Source: Effrenium voratum
Lineage: Eukaryota > Sar > Dinophyceae > Suessiales > Symbiodiniaceae
Reading direction: 5' to 3'
NCBI GenBank assembly: GCA_963377175.1
Contig: CAUJNA010003046.1
Span: forward strand, 426,538 to 490,537
Length of the DNA: 64,000 bases
In this document: one piece after another, positions 37,668 to 48,341 of the stretch
Layout of the letters: the number at the start of each line of letters is the position of its first letter
Position numbering within the stretch: position 1 is the first letter of the stretch
Position numbers and translations under genes: made by a program
Notes under the pieces: generated by a model
Databases searched by the model: none
What the model was told of the DNA's origin: nothing
What the model saw: the letters and a program-made list of their open reading frames with translations, nothing else

Positions 37668-37780
37668 ATGGCTCTGCGATGCTCTGCGCAAGTTGCACTG
37701 CGCAAGTGGCTCTGTGCAGATGGTGCTGCGCAAGTTGCTCTGCGCAAGTATCTCTGCGTAGATGCGCCCACGGCAACTCA
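37668..37780. repeat. Isolated copy of the GCAAGTTGCTCTGC repeat
   Basis: About seven 15 bp units of the family found at 25.46-25.93 kb. Read on the minus strand it keeps frame with pentapeptide-like units (AQSNLRS, QCNLRRA). Confidence 0.8.
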
Positions 37781-37799
37781 TGAAAGTGCATGTGCAAAA

Positions 37800-39450
37800 C
37801 CCCTAACCAAACTTTGGTCTCTGCGAGCATTCCACTTTAAGTGTTTTCTTGTGTTTTACCCCTGCAATGTTTATTCCTGCTTGATATGTGCAACAATAAA
37901 ACAATGTAAACTCGACCCTTCCAAATGTCCAAACAACGCAACAACTCGAGTTGTGTTGGTCTTTGGGGGGGGTTAGTTTGACAAACACGTAAGCTGAGGC
38001 ATAGGGTATTGGGAATCTCACTAGTGCACTCTGCTGTGCAAGCCCGCAGGTACCACTGGTCGGACGCAAAGCATGGGACCAAAGACTGGAGATCGGATTG
38101 ATAGGGATCTTGTTTTCTGGACCATGTCAACCTGGAGGGGTTTTCTAATCAGGGGTATACATTTGTCTCGGTCTCCACAAGCCACCCTGGCATCCTCCTG
38201 TGGTGCGTTCACCGCCCACTGCAGTCTAGATTGCAGCCCAACAGAACAAACCCCGCACCAACCTCTGATGCAACACATGCAAGCAAGCGGCAAAGTGCGG
38301 CCGCAACTTGCGGATGGCCGGCAGCGACACACTCTTGTTCATGCCTGGCAAGAAGACATCACATCTCAGCTGCATCTGCCGCTAGATGTGCCAGGCAAGG
38401 CCAGCAAGCACCAGCTGGGCGACTTTCCTGTTTGAATGCCCGTGAAACCTGTAAGGATGTGGGGCTCTCACCCCAAGCACATGTGCGCGTCCACCCTTCT
38501 GCCCCAACCCAAGGCTCAGGTTTCCCAAGTGCCTGCGGCTATCAGCCCAGTCTGCACTCCTGCCACTCGTGGGCCAGGCTGGGCTGTTGTTGCTTCTCCG
38601 CAACCAGGAGCTTAGAAGACTCTGCCATCGCAAAAGGCTGGAAGAACTTGAATTCAATCCAACAGCGCCAAATCAACAGCTCAAAGCTGCTCCATGCAGG
38701 CTTTTTCACAATATTGAATTATTGACCTGCAAGTTTACAATGAGACTAAGAATCTCAAAAAACACCAAGTAAGGGATCGTTATCATGGTACATCCGTTTT
38801 ACCTGACAGGTGACCTCGCCATGGCAAATTGATCAGCCTGCAACATGCATTCGGTGGGCAAGCGGCGCTGACATGGTCATAGATTCGGCCCGCAGTCCTT
38901 CTCGTGCTTCGATGCTTGGCAGCTTGGGTCCGCCGGCCGCGTGCAAGACTCCTGCACGCAATGTCGCGGGCAATATGTTTTAGAAGAAGTGCAAGCTGAC
39001 GGCTGGCAGCAATGGGCAAATTTGCCAAAACAGCCAAGCGGAAGCAACATTTATTTGGAATTAAGCTGCCCCGAAGCTGCACCAACTATTTCAGCAAGCC
39101 TGACCATTGAACCCAAGCAGTCACATGAAAGGGACGAACCTCTCCGAGTCAACCGTGCAGGTACAAACAATGCCATATCCGCCACTACTTATCTTAAGGT
39201 GTTCTGGGCTTCGAATCGAGACTCAACTTGGGCCACATCATCAGCCCAGCACAAGAATCAACTGGCAGTTCGCCGACACGCTGGCTCGTGTCAACGCATG
39301 GCACGCCAATCTCCCATCCTCGAATCTTGTGCAAGCTTATTGCGGAGCTCGACTGCAGACCTTGGAGCCCAAGAACTTGAGCATGTCATCATTCCCCAAA
39401 CAGTTTACTGTGAGGGGTTCTAAATTCATTTAAGGTGGCTCGCCTGTTGC
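37800..39450. other. No gene recognised
   Basis: Unique sequence. Open frames of about 100-160 aa on the plus strand have no family features and oppose the general gene direction. Confidence 0.4.
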
Positions 39451-39454
39451 CAAG

Positions 39455-42400
39455 CCCTAGCCTGGATGCCTGGCACAGCTCTCTGGGTGGACGGGTTCAT
39501 TTGTCTCCCTGTGTCTCCCTTCATTTGTCTCCCGTTGTCTCCCCGCCTGGATGCCTGGCACGGCTCTCTGGGTGGACGCGTTCGTTTGTCTCCCTGGGTT
39601 CACTTGTCTCCCTTTGTCTCCCTTCATTTGTCTCCCGTTGTCTCCCAGCCTGGATGATCCAGTCTGGGTGGACGGGTTCATTTGTCTCCCTTTGTCATTT
39701 GTCTCCCGTTGTCTCCCAGCCTGGATGCCTGGCACGGCTCTCTGGGTGGACGGGTTCATTTGTCTCCCTTTGTCTCCCTTCATTTGTCTCCCAGCCTGGA
39801 TGCCTGGCGCGGCTCGGGTTCATTTGTCTCCCTTTGTCTCCCTTCATTTGTCTCCCGTTGTCTCCCAGCCTGGATGCCTGGGTGGACAGATTCACTTGTC
39901 TCCCTTTGTCTCCCTTCATTTGTCGCCCGTTGTCTCCCAGCCTGGATCTGGCACGGCTCTCTGGGTGGACGGGTTCATGTGTCTCCCTTTGTCCCCTTCA
40001 TTTGTCTCCCGTTCTCTCCCAGCCTGGATGCCTGGCACGGCTCTCTGGGTGGACGGGTTCATTTGTCTCCCTTTGTCTCCCTTGATTTCTCCCGTTGTCT
40101 CCCAGCCTGGATGCCTGGCACGGCTCTCTGGGTGGACGGGTTCATTTGTCTCCCTTTGTCTCCCTTCATTTGTCTCCCGTTGTCTCCCAGCCTGGATGCC
40201 TGGCGCGGCTCTCTGGGTGGACGGGTTCATTTGTCTACCTTTGTCTCCCAGGATGTCTGGCACCCCTTTGTTTCCCTTCATTTGTCTCCCGTTGTCTCCC
40301 AGCCTGGATGCCTGGCACTGTTTTTTTGGTGGACAGATTCACTTTTCTCCCTTTGTCTCCCTTCATTTGGCTCCTGTTGTCTCCCAGCCTGGATGTCTGT
40401 CACGGCTCTCCAGGCGGACGGATTCACTTGTCTCCCTTGGTTCCCCTTCATTTGTCTCCCATCTCTGTGCATGGACGGATTCATTTGTTTCCCTTTGTCT
40501 CCTTTTATTTGTCTCCCGTTGTCTCCCAGCCTGGATGCCTGGCACGGCTCTCTGGGTGGACGGATTCATTTGTCTCCCGTTGTCTCCCAGCCTGGATGTG
40601 TGGCACTCACGCTCCGCGGTCTGTCCTTTTGGCGGGGTCTGGTTTGCCTTCGGCTTTGGCCCTGGCTTCGGTCATTCCTTGTCTTGTGGATGTTGGGGAC
40701 AGGGTCCTCCTCTGTCTGCCCTTCATCTGGACTTCGATTTTGCTTGGGCTCGTGGCGGGTCGTCTTCCTTGTCTATCGTTGGCTACACCCTGTCTGTTCG
40801 TTCAGTGCCTCGTTATCAGTTGCGGTCCCGAGCTGACGAGAGCGGTGCGCTGCGGTGCGCGGCTTCAGCTACGAGAAGGCTCTGTTAACCCCCCGGTGAA
40901 ACAAACGTGAATCACGCTGGAGTTAAATCCTCTATCGATTCTTCGAGGATGTTCAACGAACCTTACGCTGAGATACCCAGTGGTGCTCTTGGCACCTGGG
41001 CTTGTCCCGGCTCTCCCGGCGGACGGGTTCATTTGTCTCCCTCTCCCTCCATTTGCCTGACGGATTCATTTGTCTCCCTTTGTCTCCCTTTATTTGGCCC
41101 CGGTTGTCTCCCAGCCTGGACGCCTGTCACGGCTCTCTGGGGTGGAGGGGTTCATTTGTCTCCCTTTGTCTCCCTTCATTTGTCTCCCGTTGTCTCCCAG
41201 CCTGGATGCCTGGCACGGCTCTCTGGGTGGACGGGTTCATTTGTCACCCTTTGTCTCCCTTCATTTGTCTCCCGTTGCCTCCCAGCCTGGATGCCTGGCA
41301 CGGCTCTCTGGGTGGACGGGTTCATTTGTCTCCCTTTGTCTCCCTTCATTTGTCTGGCACGGCTCTCTGGGCTTTGTTTCCCTTCATTTGTCTCCCGTTG
41401 TCTCCCAGCCTGGATGTCTGGCACGGCTCTCCAGGCGGACAGATTCACTTGTCTCCCTTTGTCTCCCTTCATTTGTCTCCCGTTGTCTCCCAGCCTGGAT
41501 GCCTGGCACGGCTCTTTGGGTGGACAGTTTCACTTGTCTCCCTTTGTCTCCCTTCATTTGGCTCCCCTTGTCTCCCAGCCTGGATGTCTGTCACGGCTCT
41601 CCAGGCGGACGGATTCACTTGTCTCCCTTGGTTCCCCTTCATTTGTCTCCCATCTCTGTGGGTGGACGGATTGATTTGTCTCCCTTTGTCTCCCTTTATT
41701 TGTCTCCCGTTGTCTCCCAGCCTGGATGCCTCTCTGGGTGGACGGATTCATTTGTCTCCCTTTGTCTCCCTTTGTTTGTCTCCCGTTGTCTCCCAGCCTG
41801 GATGCCCCTCTGGGTGGACGGATTCATTTGTCTCCCGTTGTCTCCCAGCCTGGATGTGTGGCACTCACGCTCCGCGGTTTCCTTCACTTCCCGCGGTTCT
41901 GTCCTTTTGGCGGGGTCTGGTTTGCCTTCGGCTTCGGCCCTGGCTTCGGTCATTCCTTGTCTTGTGGATGTTGGGGACAGGGTCCTCTGTCTGCCCTTCA
42001 TCTGGACTTCGATTTTGCTTGGGCTCGTGGTGGGTCGTCTTCCTTGTCTATCGTTGGCTACACCCTGTCTGTTCGTTCAGTGCCTCGTTATCAGTTGCGG
42101 CCTCTCTCTGTCCTTGCTCGCATTTGGAGTCCCGAGCTGACGAGAGCGGTGCGCTGCGGTGCACGGCTTCAGCTACGAGAAGGCTCTGTTAACCCCCCGG
42201 TGAAACAAACGTGAATCACGCTGGAGTTAAATCGTCTTTCGATTCTTTGATGATGTTCAACGAACCTACGCCGAGATACCCAGTGGTGCTCTTGGCACCT
42301 GGGGTTGTCCCGGCTCTCCCGGCGGACGGGTTCCTCTCCCTTCATTTGCCTGACAGATTCATTTGTCTCCCTTTGTCTCCCTTTGTTTAGCCCCGGTTGT

Positions 42401-42560
42401 CTCCCAGCCTGGATGCCTGTCACGGCTCTCTGGGTGGACGGATTCGTTTGTCTCCCAGCTTGGATGTCTGGCACGGCTCTCCGGGCGGACGGGTTCATTT
42501 GTCTCCCTTTGTCTCCTTCTTGTTGTCCCCCAGCCTGGATGCCTGGCACGGCTCCCTGGT
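39455..42560 (+). repeat. 85 bp satellite with reused unique tail
   Basis: The unit begins TGGATGCCTGGCACGGCTCT, then GGGTGGACGGGTTCATTTG, then CTCCC-rich TTTGTCTCCC sub-repeats of 10 bp. There are two main blocks (39455-40605 and about 41000-41860) and a partial third (42300-42560). Blocks 1 and 2 each end in the same roughly 330 bp unique tail (40605-40935 and 41862-42240). Frames of 250-445 aa across it are repeat translations. Confidence 0.95.
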
Positions 42561-42564
42561 CATT

Positions 42565-43230
42565 CGCGGTGTATTCCGCGGGCACGCATGTGTGTTTGAG
42601 GCTCAGAAACGTGTGTTTGAGCGCGGGCGTGCGCTTGATCAAGCCACAGGCAGCATGCTGCGGATGCACGTACGAGTGCTTCAAGTAAATGATTGTGTGT
42701 TCTTGGTGTGTTCCAGCTGACCACATCGGCGCGTTCCAAGTGAACACGCACTTTTTGCATGTGACCACATGAGTGTGTTCCACGTCAGCACATGTTTGTG
42801 TTCCAGGTGAAAGCATGCGATTGTTCTGATAAAACACATATGCGATCCGGTCAAAATTCCTAGTAAGGGGGTTTAGTCTACAGAGGCCACCGTCGCAGTC
42901 ACTTTGTGCAGTTTTTCATTCACACAAAGCGGAGTCCTGCAAATACCAATGGATTGCCCGCTCCCCACTGGAGGCGCTAGGATGGCGCTTGGTTTGCGCT
43001 AGGGTCTTCGGTGATCTTGGTTTCCAAGAGTTGGCGCGTGGGTTGCCGCGATGGGCTTTGCGTGGCTTTCAAGGGTGTAATGTTGCAGTTCTTACTTAGT
43101 ACTTGAAGCCAGCCCGCACGTTTACCTTCATCTTACGTGGCCTTAATTTGTCAAATCCACACAGATGGTCGCCGTGACTCCAAAAAATACGGCGAACCCG
43201 CGCTAGCCGCGCGCTAGCAAGGCGCTAGCG
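42565..43230. other. Satellite fringe and unassigned sequence
   Basis: The first 280 bp carries diverged GTGTTCCA/GTGAACACA words of the satellite that follows. The rest has no recognised feature apart from clustered CGCTAGC words near 43205-43235. Confidence 0.45.
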
Positions 43231-43309
43231 CAGTGGTCAGCTGTGACCGGTTCCCAGTTACGCTTCAATCCAAATTTGCTTCCGCTCTCCTCGCATGCAA
43301 TTATCATGG

Positions 43310-43660
43310 AGTGCGATTTGCTGGACAAAGGGGAGAAACAACGGCTGAGGCAAGACGGCAGGGATGCCTTGTACCGAGCATACGGAAGAATTGGGTTGCG
43401 TATTTCCCTGCGAAAGCAAATGCTTTACTGAATCGATACGAAGAGTTGCCACAATACGATCAAAGCACTTTAGCAATCGATACGAAAGACACTGTGCAGC
43501 TAAGCGAGAAAGAAGCGCAATGCGCCGGAAAGCTTTTGCTAAGCTGAAGCCTGTAACTGCTGGAGACGCATCCGATACTGATAGTACTAGCAGTAGTAGC
43601 AGCAGCAGCAGCAGCAGCTCGCGCGCTAGCAATGTGTTGCAAAAAAGCTAGATTGATCGT
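43310..43660 (+). other. Plus-strand open frames with a poly-Ser tail
   Basis: One frame encodes MECDLLDKGEKQRLRQDGRD and stops at about 43431. A second encodes a basic stretch (RKAFAKLKPVTAGDASDTDS) ending in poly-Ser from an AGC repeat (43590-43620). They would form one basic, Ser-tailed protein only with a frameshift or an unseen intron. Unrecognised, and against the gene direction of the window. Confidence 0.25.
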
Positions 43661-43799
43661 ACACGAACACTATTTTCCTACTTGGAACACGCATATAAAA
43701 CACAAGCGTTGTTCAAGGCAGAGCCCCATGGAATAGCGCCTCACAGCCGGCTTCGGGAACTTGATTTATGTGTCGCCCAGGCGTGCAGGAAATGTAAAT

Positions 43800-44136
43800 T
43801 CCATGTGAACACATTTTTGTTGTCCAGGTGAACGCATGTGTGTTGCACATTTGTGTTGCACATGTTTCTCCACATGTGCACACACGTGTGTTCCATGTGT
43901 ACACATATGTGTGTTACAAGTCAACACAGAAGTTTGTTCTGGTTAAACATGCTTGTGTGATCCAGGTCTGCACCAGTGTCGCACGTGAACACAAATGCCT
44001 GTTCCAAGTGAGCGCATATATGGGTTCCAGGTGAACACATATGTGTGTTGCAGGTGAACAGAAATGTGCTTTCCAGACATACACACATATGTGTTCCAGG
44101 TGTACGCATGTGTGTGTGTGCGTGTTCCGGGCGCGC

Positions 44137-44170
<34 letters not shown>

Positions 44171-46565
44171 TCGCGTGTGCACATATGTGTGTTCCACATG
44201 TACACATATGTGCGTTCACGTGCGCACATATGCGTGTTGCACGTGTACACATATGTGTGTTCACGTGTACACACATGTGTGTTCTTATCAGACACGTGTA
44301 TGTGTTCCAGGAGAACACATGTTTGTTATCAGATGAACACGTGCGTGTGTGTCTGCTCCGCCTGCACTTTTTTTGTATGTGTGTTCACGTGCACACATTG
44401 TGTGTTCACGCGTGCGCACATGTGCGTTCCAACTGGACACGTGTTTGTGTTCCAGGAGGACACATGTTTGTTATCAGATGAACACGTGTGTGTGTGTGTG
44501 TCTGCTCCGCATGCGCATGTGTGTGTGTTCATTTGCACACATATGTGTGTTCCACGTGCACACATTTGTGTGTTCACGTGTCCACACATGTGTGTTCCAA
44601 TTGGACACGTGTTTGTGTTTCAGGTGAATACATGTTTGTTTTCAGATGAACGCACGTGTGTGTGTGTTCCGGGTGCGCATATATATGTGTGTGTGTTCAC
44701 GTGTACACATATGTGTGTTCACGTGTACACACGTCTGTGTTCCAATTAGACACACGGTTGTGTTCCAGGAGAACACGTGTTTGTTATCAGATGAACACTC
44801 GTGTGTGTCTGTGTTTTCCGCGCGCGCATAAATGTGTGTGTTCACATGTGCAGTACACATGTGTGTGTTCCACGTGTGCTGTGTTCACGTGTACACATAT
44901 GTGTGTTCACGTGTACACACGTCTGTGTTCCAATTAGACACACGGTTGTGTTCCAGGAGAACACGTGTTTGTTATCAGATGAACACTCGTGTGTGTCTGT
45001 GTTTTCCGCGCGCGCATAAATGTGTGTGTTCACATGTGCAGTACACATGTGTGTGTTGCACGTGTGCACATGTGTGTGTTCACGTGTGCGCATTTGCGTC
45101 TCCCACGTGTACACATATGTGTGTTCACGTGTACACACATGTGTGTTCCAATGGACACGTGTTTGTGTTCCAGGTGAACACATGTTTGTTTTCAGATGAA
45201 CACTCGTGTGTGTGTGTGTCCGGGTGCGCGTATATATGTGTGTGTTCACGTGTACACATATGTGTGTTCACGTGTACACACGTCTGTGTTCCAATTAGAC
45301 ACACGGTTGTGTTCCAGGAGAACACATGTTTGTTATCAGATGAACACGTGCGTGTGTGTCTGCTCCGCGTGCACTTTTTTGTATGTGTGTTCACGGCACA
45401 CATTGTGTGTTCGCGCGTGCACACATGTGCGTTCCAACTGGACACGTGTTTGTGTTCCAGGAGGACACATGTTTGTTATCAGATGAACGCGTGTGTGTGT
45501 GTGTGTGTGTGTCTGCTCCGCGTGCGCATGTATGTGTGTTCATTTGCACACATATGTGTGTTCCACATGTACACATTTGTGAGTTCATGTGTCCACACAT
45601 GTTTGTTCCAATTGGACACGTGTTTGTGTTTCAGGTGAATACATGTTTGTTTTCAGATGAACGCACGTGTGTGTGTGTGTGTCCGGGTGCGCATATATAT
45701 ATATAAATATGTGTGTGTTCACGTGTACACATATGTGTGTTCACGTGTACACACGGTATGTGTTCCAATTAGACACACGGTTGTGTTCCAGGAGACCACG
45801 TGTTTGTTATCAGATGAACACTCGTGTGTGTCTGTGTTTTCCGCGCGCGCATAAATGTGTGTGTTCACATGTGCAGTACACATGTGTGTGTTCCACGTGT
45901 GCACATGTGTGTGTGTTCACGTGTGCGCATTTGCGTCTCCCACGTGTACACATATGTGTGTTCACGTGTACACACATGCGTGTTCCAATTGGACACGTGT
46001 TTGTGTTCCAGGAGAACACATGGTTGTTATCAGATGAGCACACGGGTGTGTGTTCCGGGTGCACATATATGTGAGTGTTCACGTGTGCACATATGCGTGT
46101 TCACGTGTGCACATATGTGTGTTCCACGTGTACGCACATGTGTGTTCCAATTGGACACGTGTTTGTGTTCCAGGTGAACAGATGTGTGTTTCACGTGAAC
46201 ACATTAGTATGTGCTAGGTGAACTTTTTTGGCATCTGACGACATATTTGCTCTCCAGGTGTGCACATGTATGCGCTCCAGAAAACGCATGATTGTTTTCG
46301 AGGTGCGCGCATGTGTGTGCGATTTAGGTGAGCATTTATGTTTGCTCACGTGTGCGCATATGTGTGTTCCACATGTACACACATGTGTGCTTTAATCGCA
46401 CACGCGGTGTTCCAGGTGGACACATGTTTGTGTTCCAGTGGTATACATATGTGTGTCCCACGCGTACACACATGTGTGCTTTAATTGCGCGTCTTTGTGT
46501 TCCAGGTGAACGCATGTGTGTTCCACGTGTACACACATGTGTGTCTGAATTGGACACGCGTTTCA
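43800..46565. repeat. CACGTG-rich satellite with ~1 kb higher-order period
   Basis: Basic units of about 30-36 bp such as GTGTGTTCCACGTGTACACA alternate with CAGGTGAACACATGTTTG. The word TCAGATGAAC marks longer units at about 44325, 44470, 44640, 44785, 44969, 45189, 45335, 45477, 45650, 45806 and 46026. The block from 44325 recurs about 1010 bp later, including a GCACTTTTTTGTATGTGTG insertion. Palindromic CACGTG occurs very often. Confidence 0.95.
44136..44172. repeat. (TA)n(TG)n microsatellite
   Basis: CGCGCA(TA)9 followed by (TG)n, within the satellite. Shorter versions occur near 44680, 45230 and 45695. Confidence 0.9.
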
Positions 46566-46631
46566 TTTTTTTTTTCTCGGACCTTTTTCCGTCAAGCCGC
46601 GGTGAAACAGGGTGAAACACGCGACCGGTCC

Positions 46632-48341
46632 CTACGCGCCCGGCGCCCAACGGGCGTCGGACAGGACATCGCCCTCCAGCGGCGCGCTGGCGTACGCGTC
46701 GCCAACGTCGGTGGGGAGTTGGCAGAGGCTCGCAGCGAACGCTCCCTGCGCTGCGACTGCGAGCATCTGCCCCCACCGGCGCCTGTACGCGGCTGCGACC
46801 GCCGTGCGCTGCGCCGCGGGGCTGGCGAGAGCTCGGCCCTGCGCGATGCGGTGGAGGAAGGCCTCAGTCTCCTCGCCCCATCTCCCTCCAACTTCGAGGG
46901 CCAGCACCGTCAGGCGACACCGCCGGGCTCGCTGAAACTCCGGGTAGGTTACCCGATGCTTGCGCTCGGCAGCGGTTCGCAAGGCGAGGCCGGGCTCGTG
47001 GTCGGCGCGAGATCGGCTGCTCCCGTCTCGCCGCAGCGGGCTGACGAGCGTCACATCAACCGCTACCTGCACGCCTCCAAAGGCCGGGAGTCCATGCGCG
47101 ACGACCTCGAGCCGGCGCCCGTCGGTCAATGGCAGCCCGAGGTTCAAGTCGCGGAGGAAGACGTTGGTCGCGACCCGAGCTCCCGCCTCCCGGCAGATGC
47201 GCGCCGCAGCGCGCTCCAGGGGGCAAGCGCGGCGGACCAGCACACCGGCTGTGGGGCAGGCTGCCCTGTGGTCTCCGAGCTCGTCGAGGGCGCCACCGCA
47301 GCGGCAGGCTCGGGCTTCAAGTGGCAGTGGGAGGCGCAGGCGCCGCAGGAGCACGCAGCGGAAGGTGTCATCCTGCAGCGTGAACTCCTCGCGTGTTGGC
47401 AGCGCCGTGAGAGCGAGGCTGCCGCCTGGCCCAGCCTGGGAGAGCAGCAAAGCCCGAGACGCTCCGTCAAGGTCAGAAAGGAGCGTCTCAAGGGCCCGCT
47501 GATCCAGGCTGGCACAAGCTGCTTGTTGCCATCCCCGTGCCGCGTCGCCGAAATGGCTCGCCTCACCGGTGGCGAGCCCGTCCGCGAGGGCCGTCCACGG
47601 CGGCGCGTGGAATCCCGCTAGGCGCAGAGCAGCCTCAGCCTGGGCCGCCGCCCGCGTCGAAGGCGCGGCGGAGGCGCCCCGCGGATCGGCCAAGCCCATC
47701 AGCATCCGCGCGAGCACGCGCGGGTGCCGCTCGCCTATCACCGGCATGGCGTCCGCCCAGGAGGCCCAATAGGCCGCGGCCCGGGACGCCGCAGCAGATC
47801 GGAGGCCAAGGCCGCCATACCGGAGTGGCAGCTGCGCACGCCTGGCCTGTAGCTGGGAAAGTTCGAAGGGCTCGTCCGTGCCGCTGAGCAAGCGCCCCAG
47901 GCAGCGGGCAATGGCCCGGTCGTGGGACTCGGCGAACTCTCCCGTGTCAGCGGGCGGCAGTACGCGGAGCAAGTAATTGCTCCGAGGCTGCGCGCAGAGG
48001 AGCAGGAGGAGCCAGGCGCTCTGCAGGTGTGGCACCGTGGGAATGCGACCCAAGAGTTCGTCGTGCTTCTCTCTGACACGTCGCAGCGCTCCCGCGATGT
48101 ACGCGGCATGCCCCAGCGGCGTGCCCAGGACTGTGATGCCCTGCTGGGCTGGTGGCCTCGCCCAACTCCCTGCCCAAGCGTCAGCGCGCGCGGCGGCGGG
48201 GAGCGCATCCAGTAGTGCACTGGGTTCCTCGCCCGCGGCATTCCATGCCCGCGTCTTGCCCACGGATGTTCGCGCGCTCCCAGAGCGCTGTGCCGAGGGC
48301 CGTAAAGGCGGGCCCGGCACGCTCGGGCTGGCAAGTGACAT
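46632..48341 (-). pseudogene. Retroelement frame B: RT thumb, Zn knuckle, endonuclease-like C-terminus
   Basis: The continuation of the same protein in another frame; homology begins at VGKTRAWNAAGEEP, near 48270. It has the RT connection/thumb (GTPLGHAAYIAGALRRVREK), a Cys/His knuckle C.CGGALDELGDHRAAC around 47245-47300, and a C-terminal block with RRLEVVAHGLPAFGGVQVAV and DVT. That order resembles the restriction-like endonuclease arrangement of R2/NeSL-type elements. The assignment of the endonuclease fold is an inference, since I cannot point to a complete PD-(D/E)XK set. TAG at 46632 ends the frame. A one-base insertion, or a two-base loss, separates it from frame A. Confidence 0.75.

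Noticed and set aside
39435..42214. Open frames of 250-445 aa on the plus strand
   Set aside because: They follow the 85 bp satellite in all three frames and drift with unit-length changes. There is no family match or splice logic.
43258..43632. Minus frame beginning with a poly-Leu signal-peptide-like stretch
   Set aside because: The Leu run is the antisense of an AGC/poly-Ser microsatellite.
43800..46615. Cys/Val/His-rich frames such as 44832-45638
   Set aside because: Satellite translation. Frames switch between units and exist on both strands.
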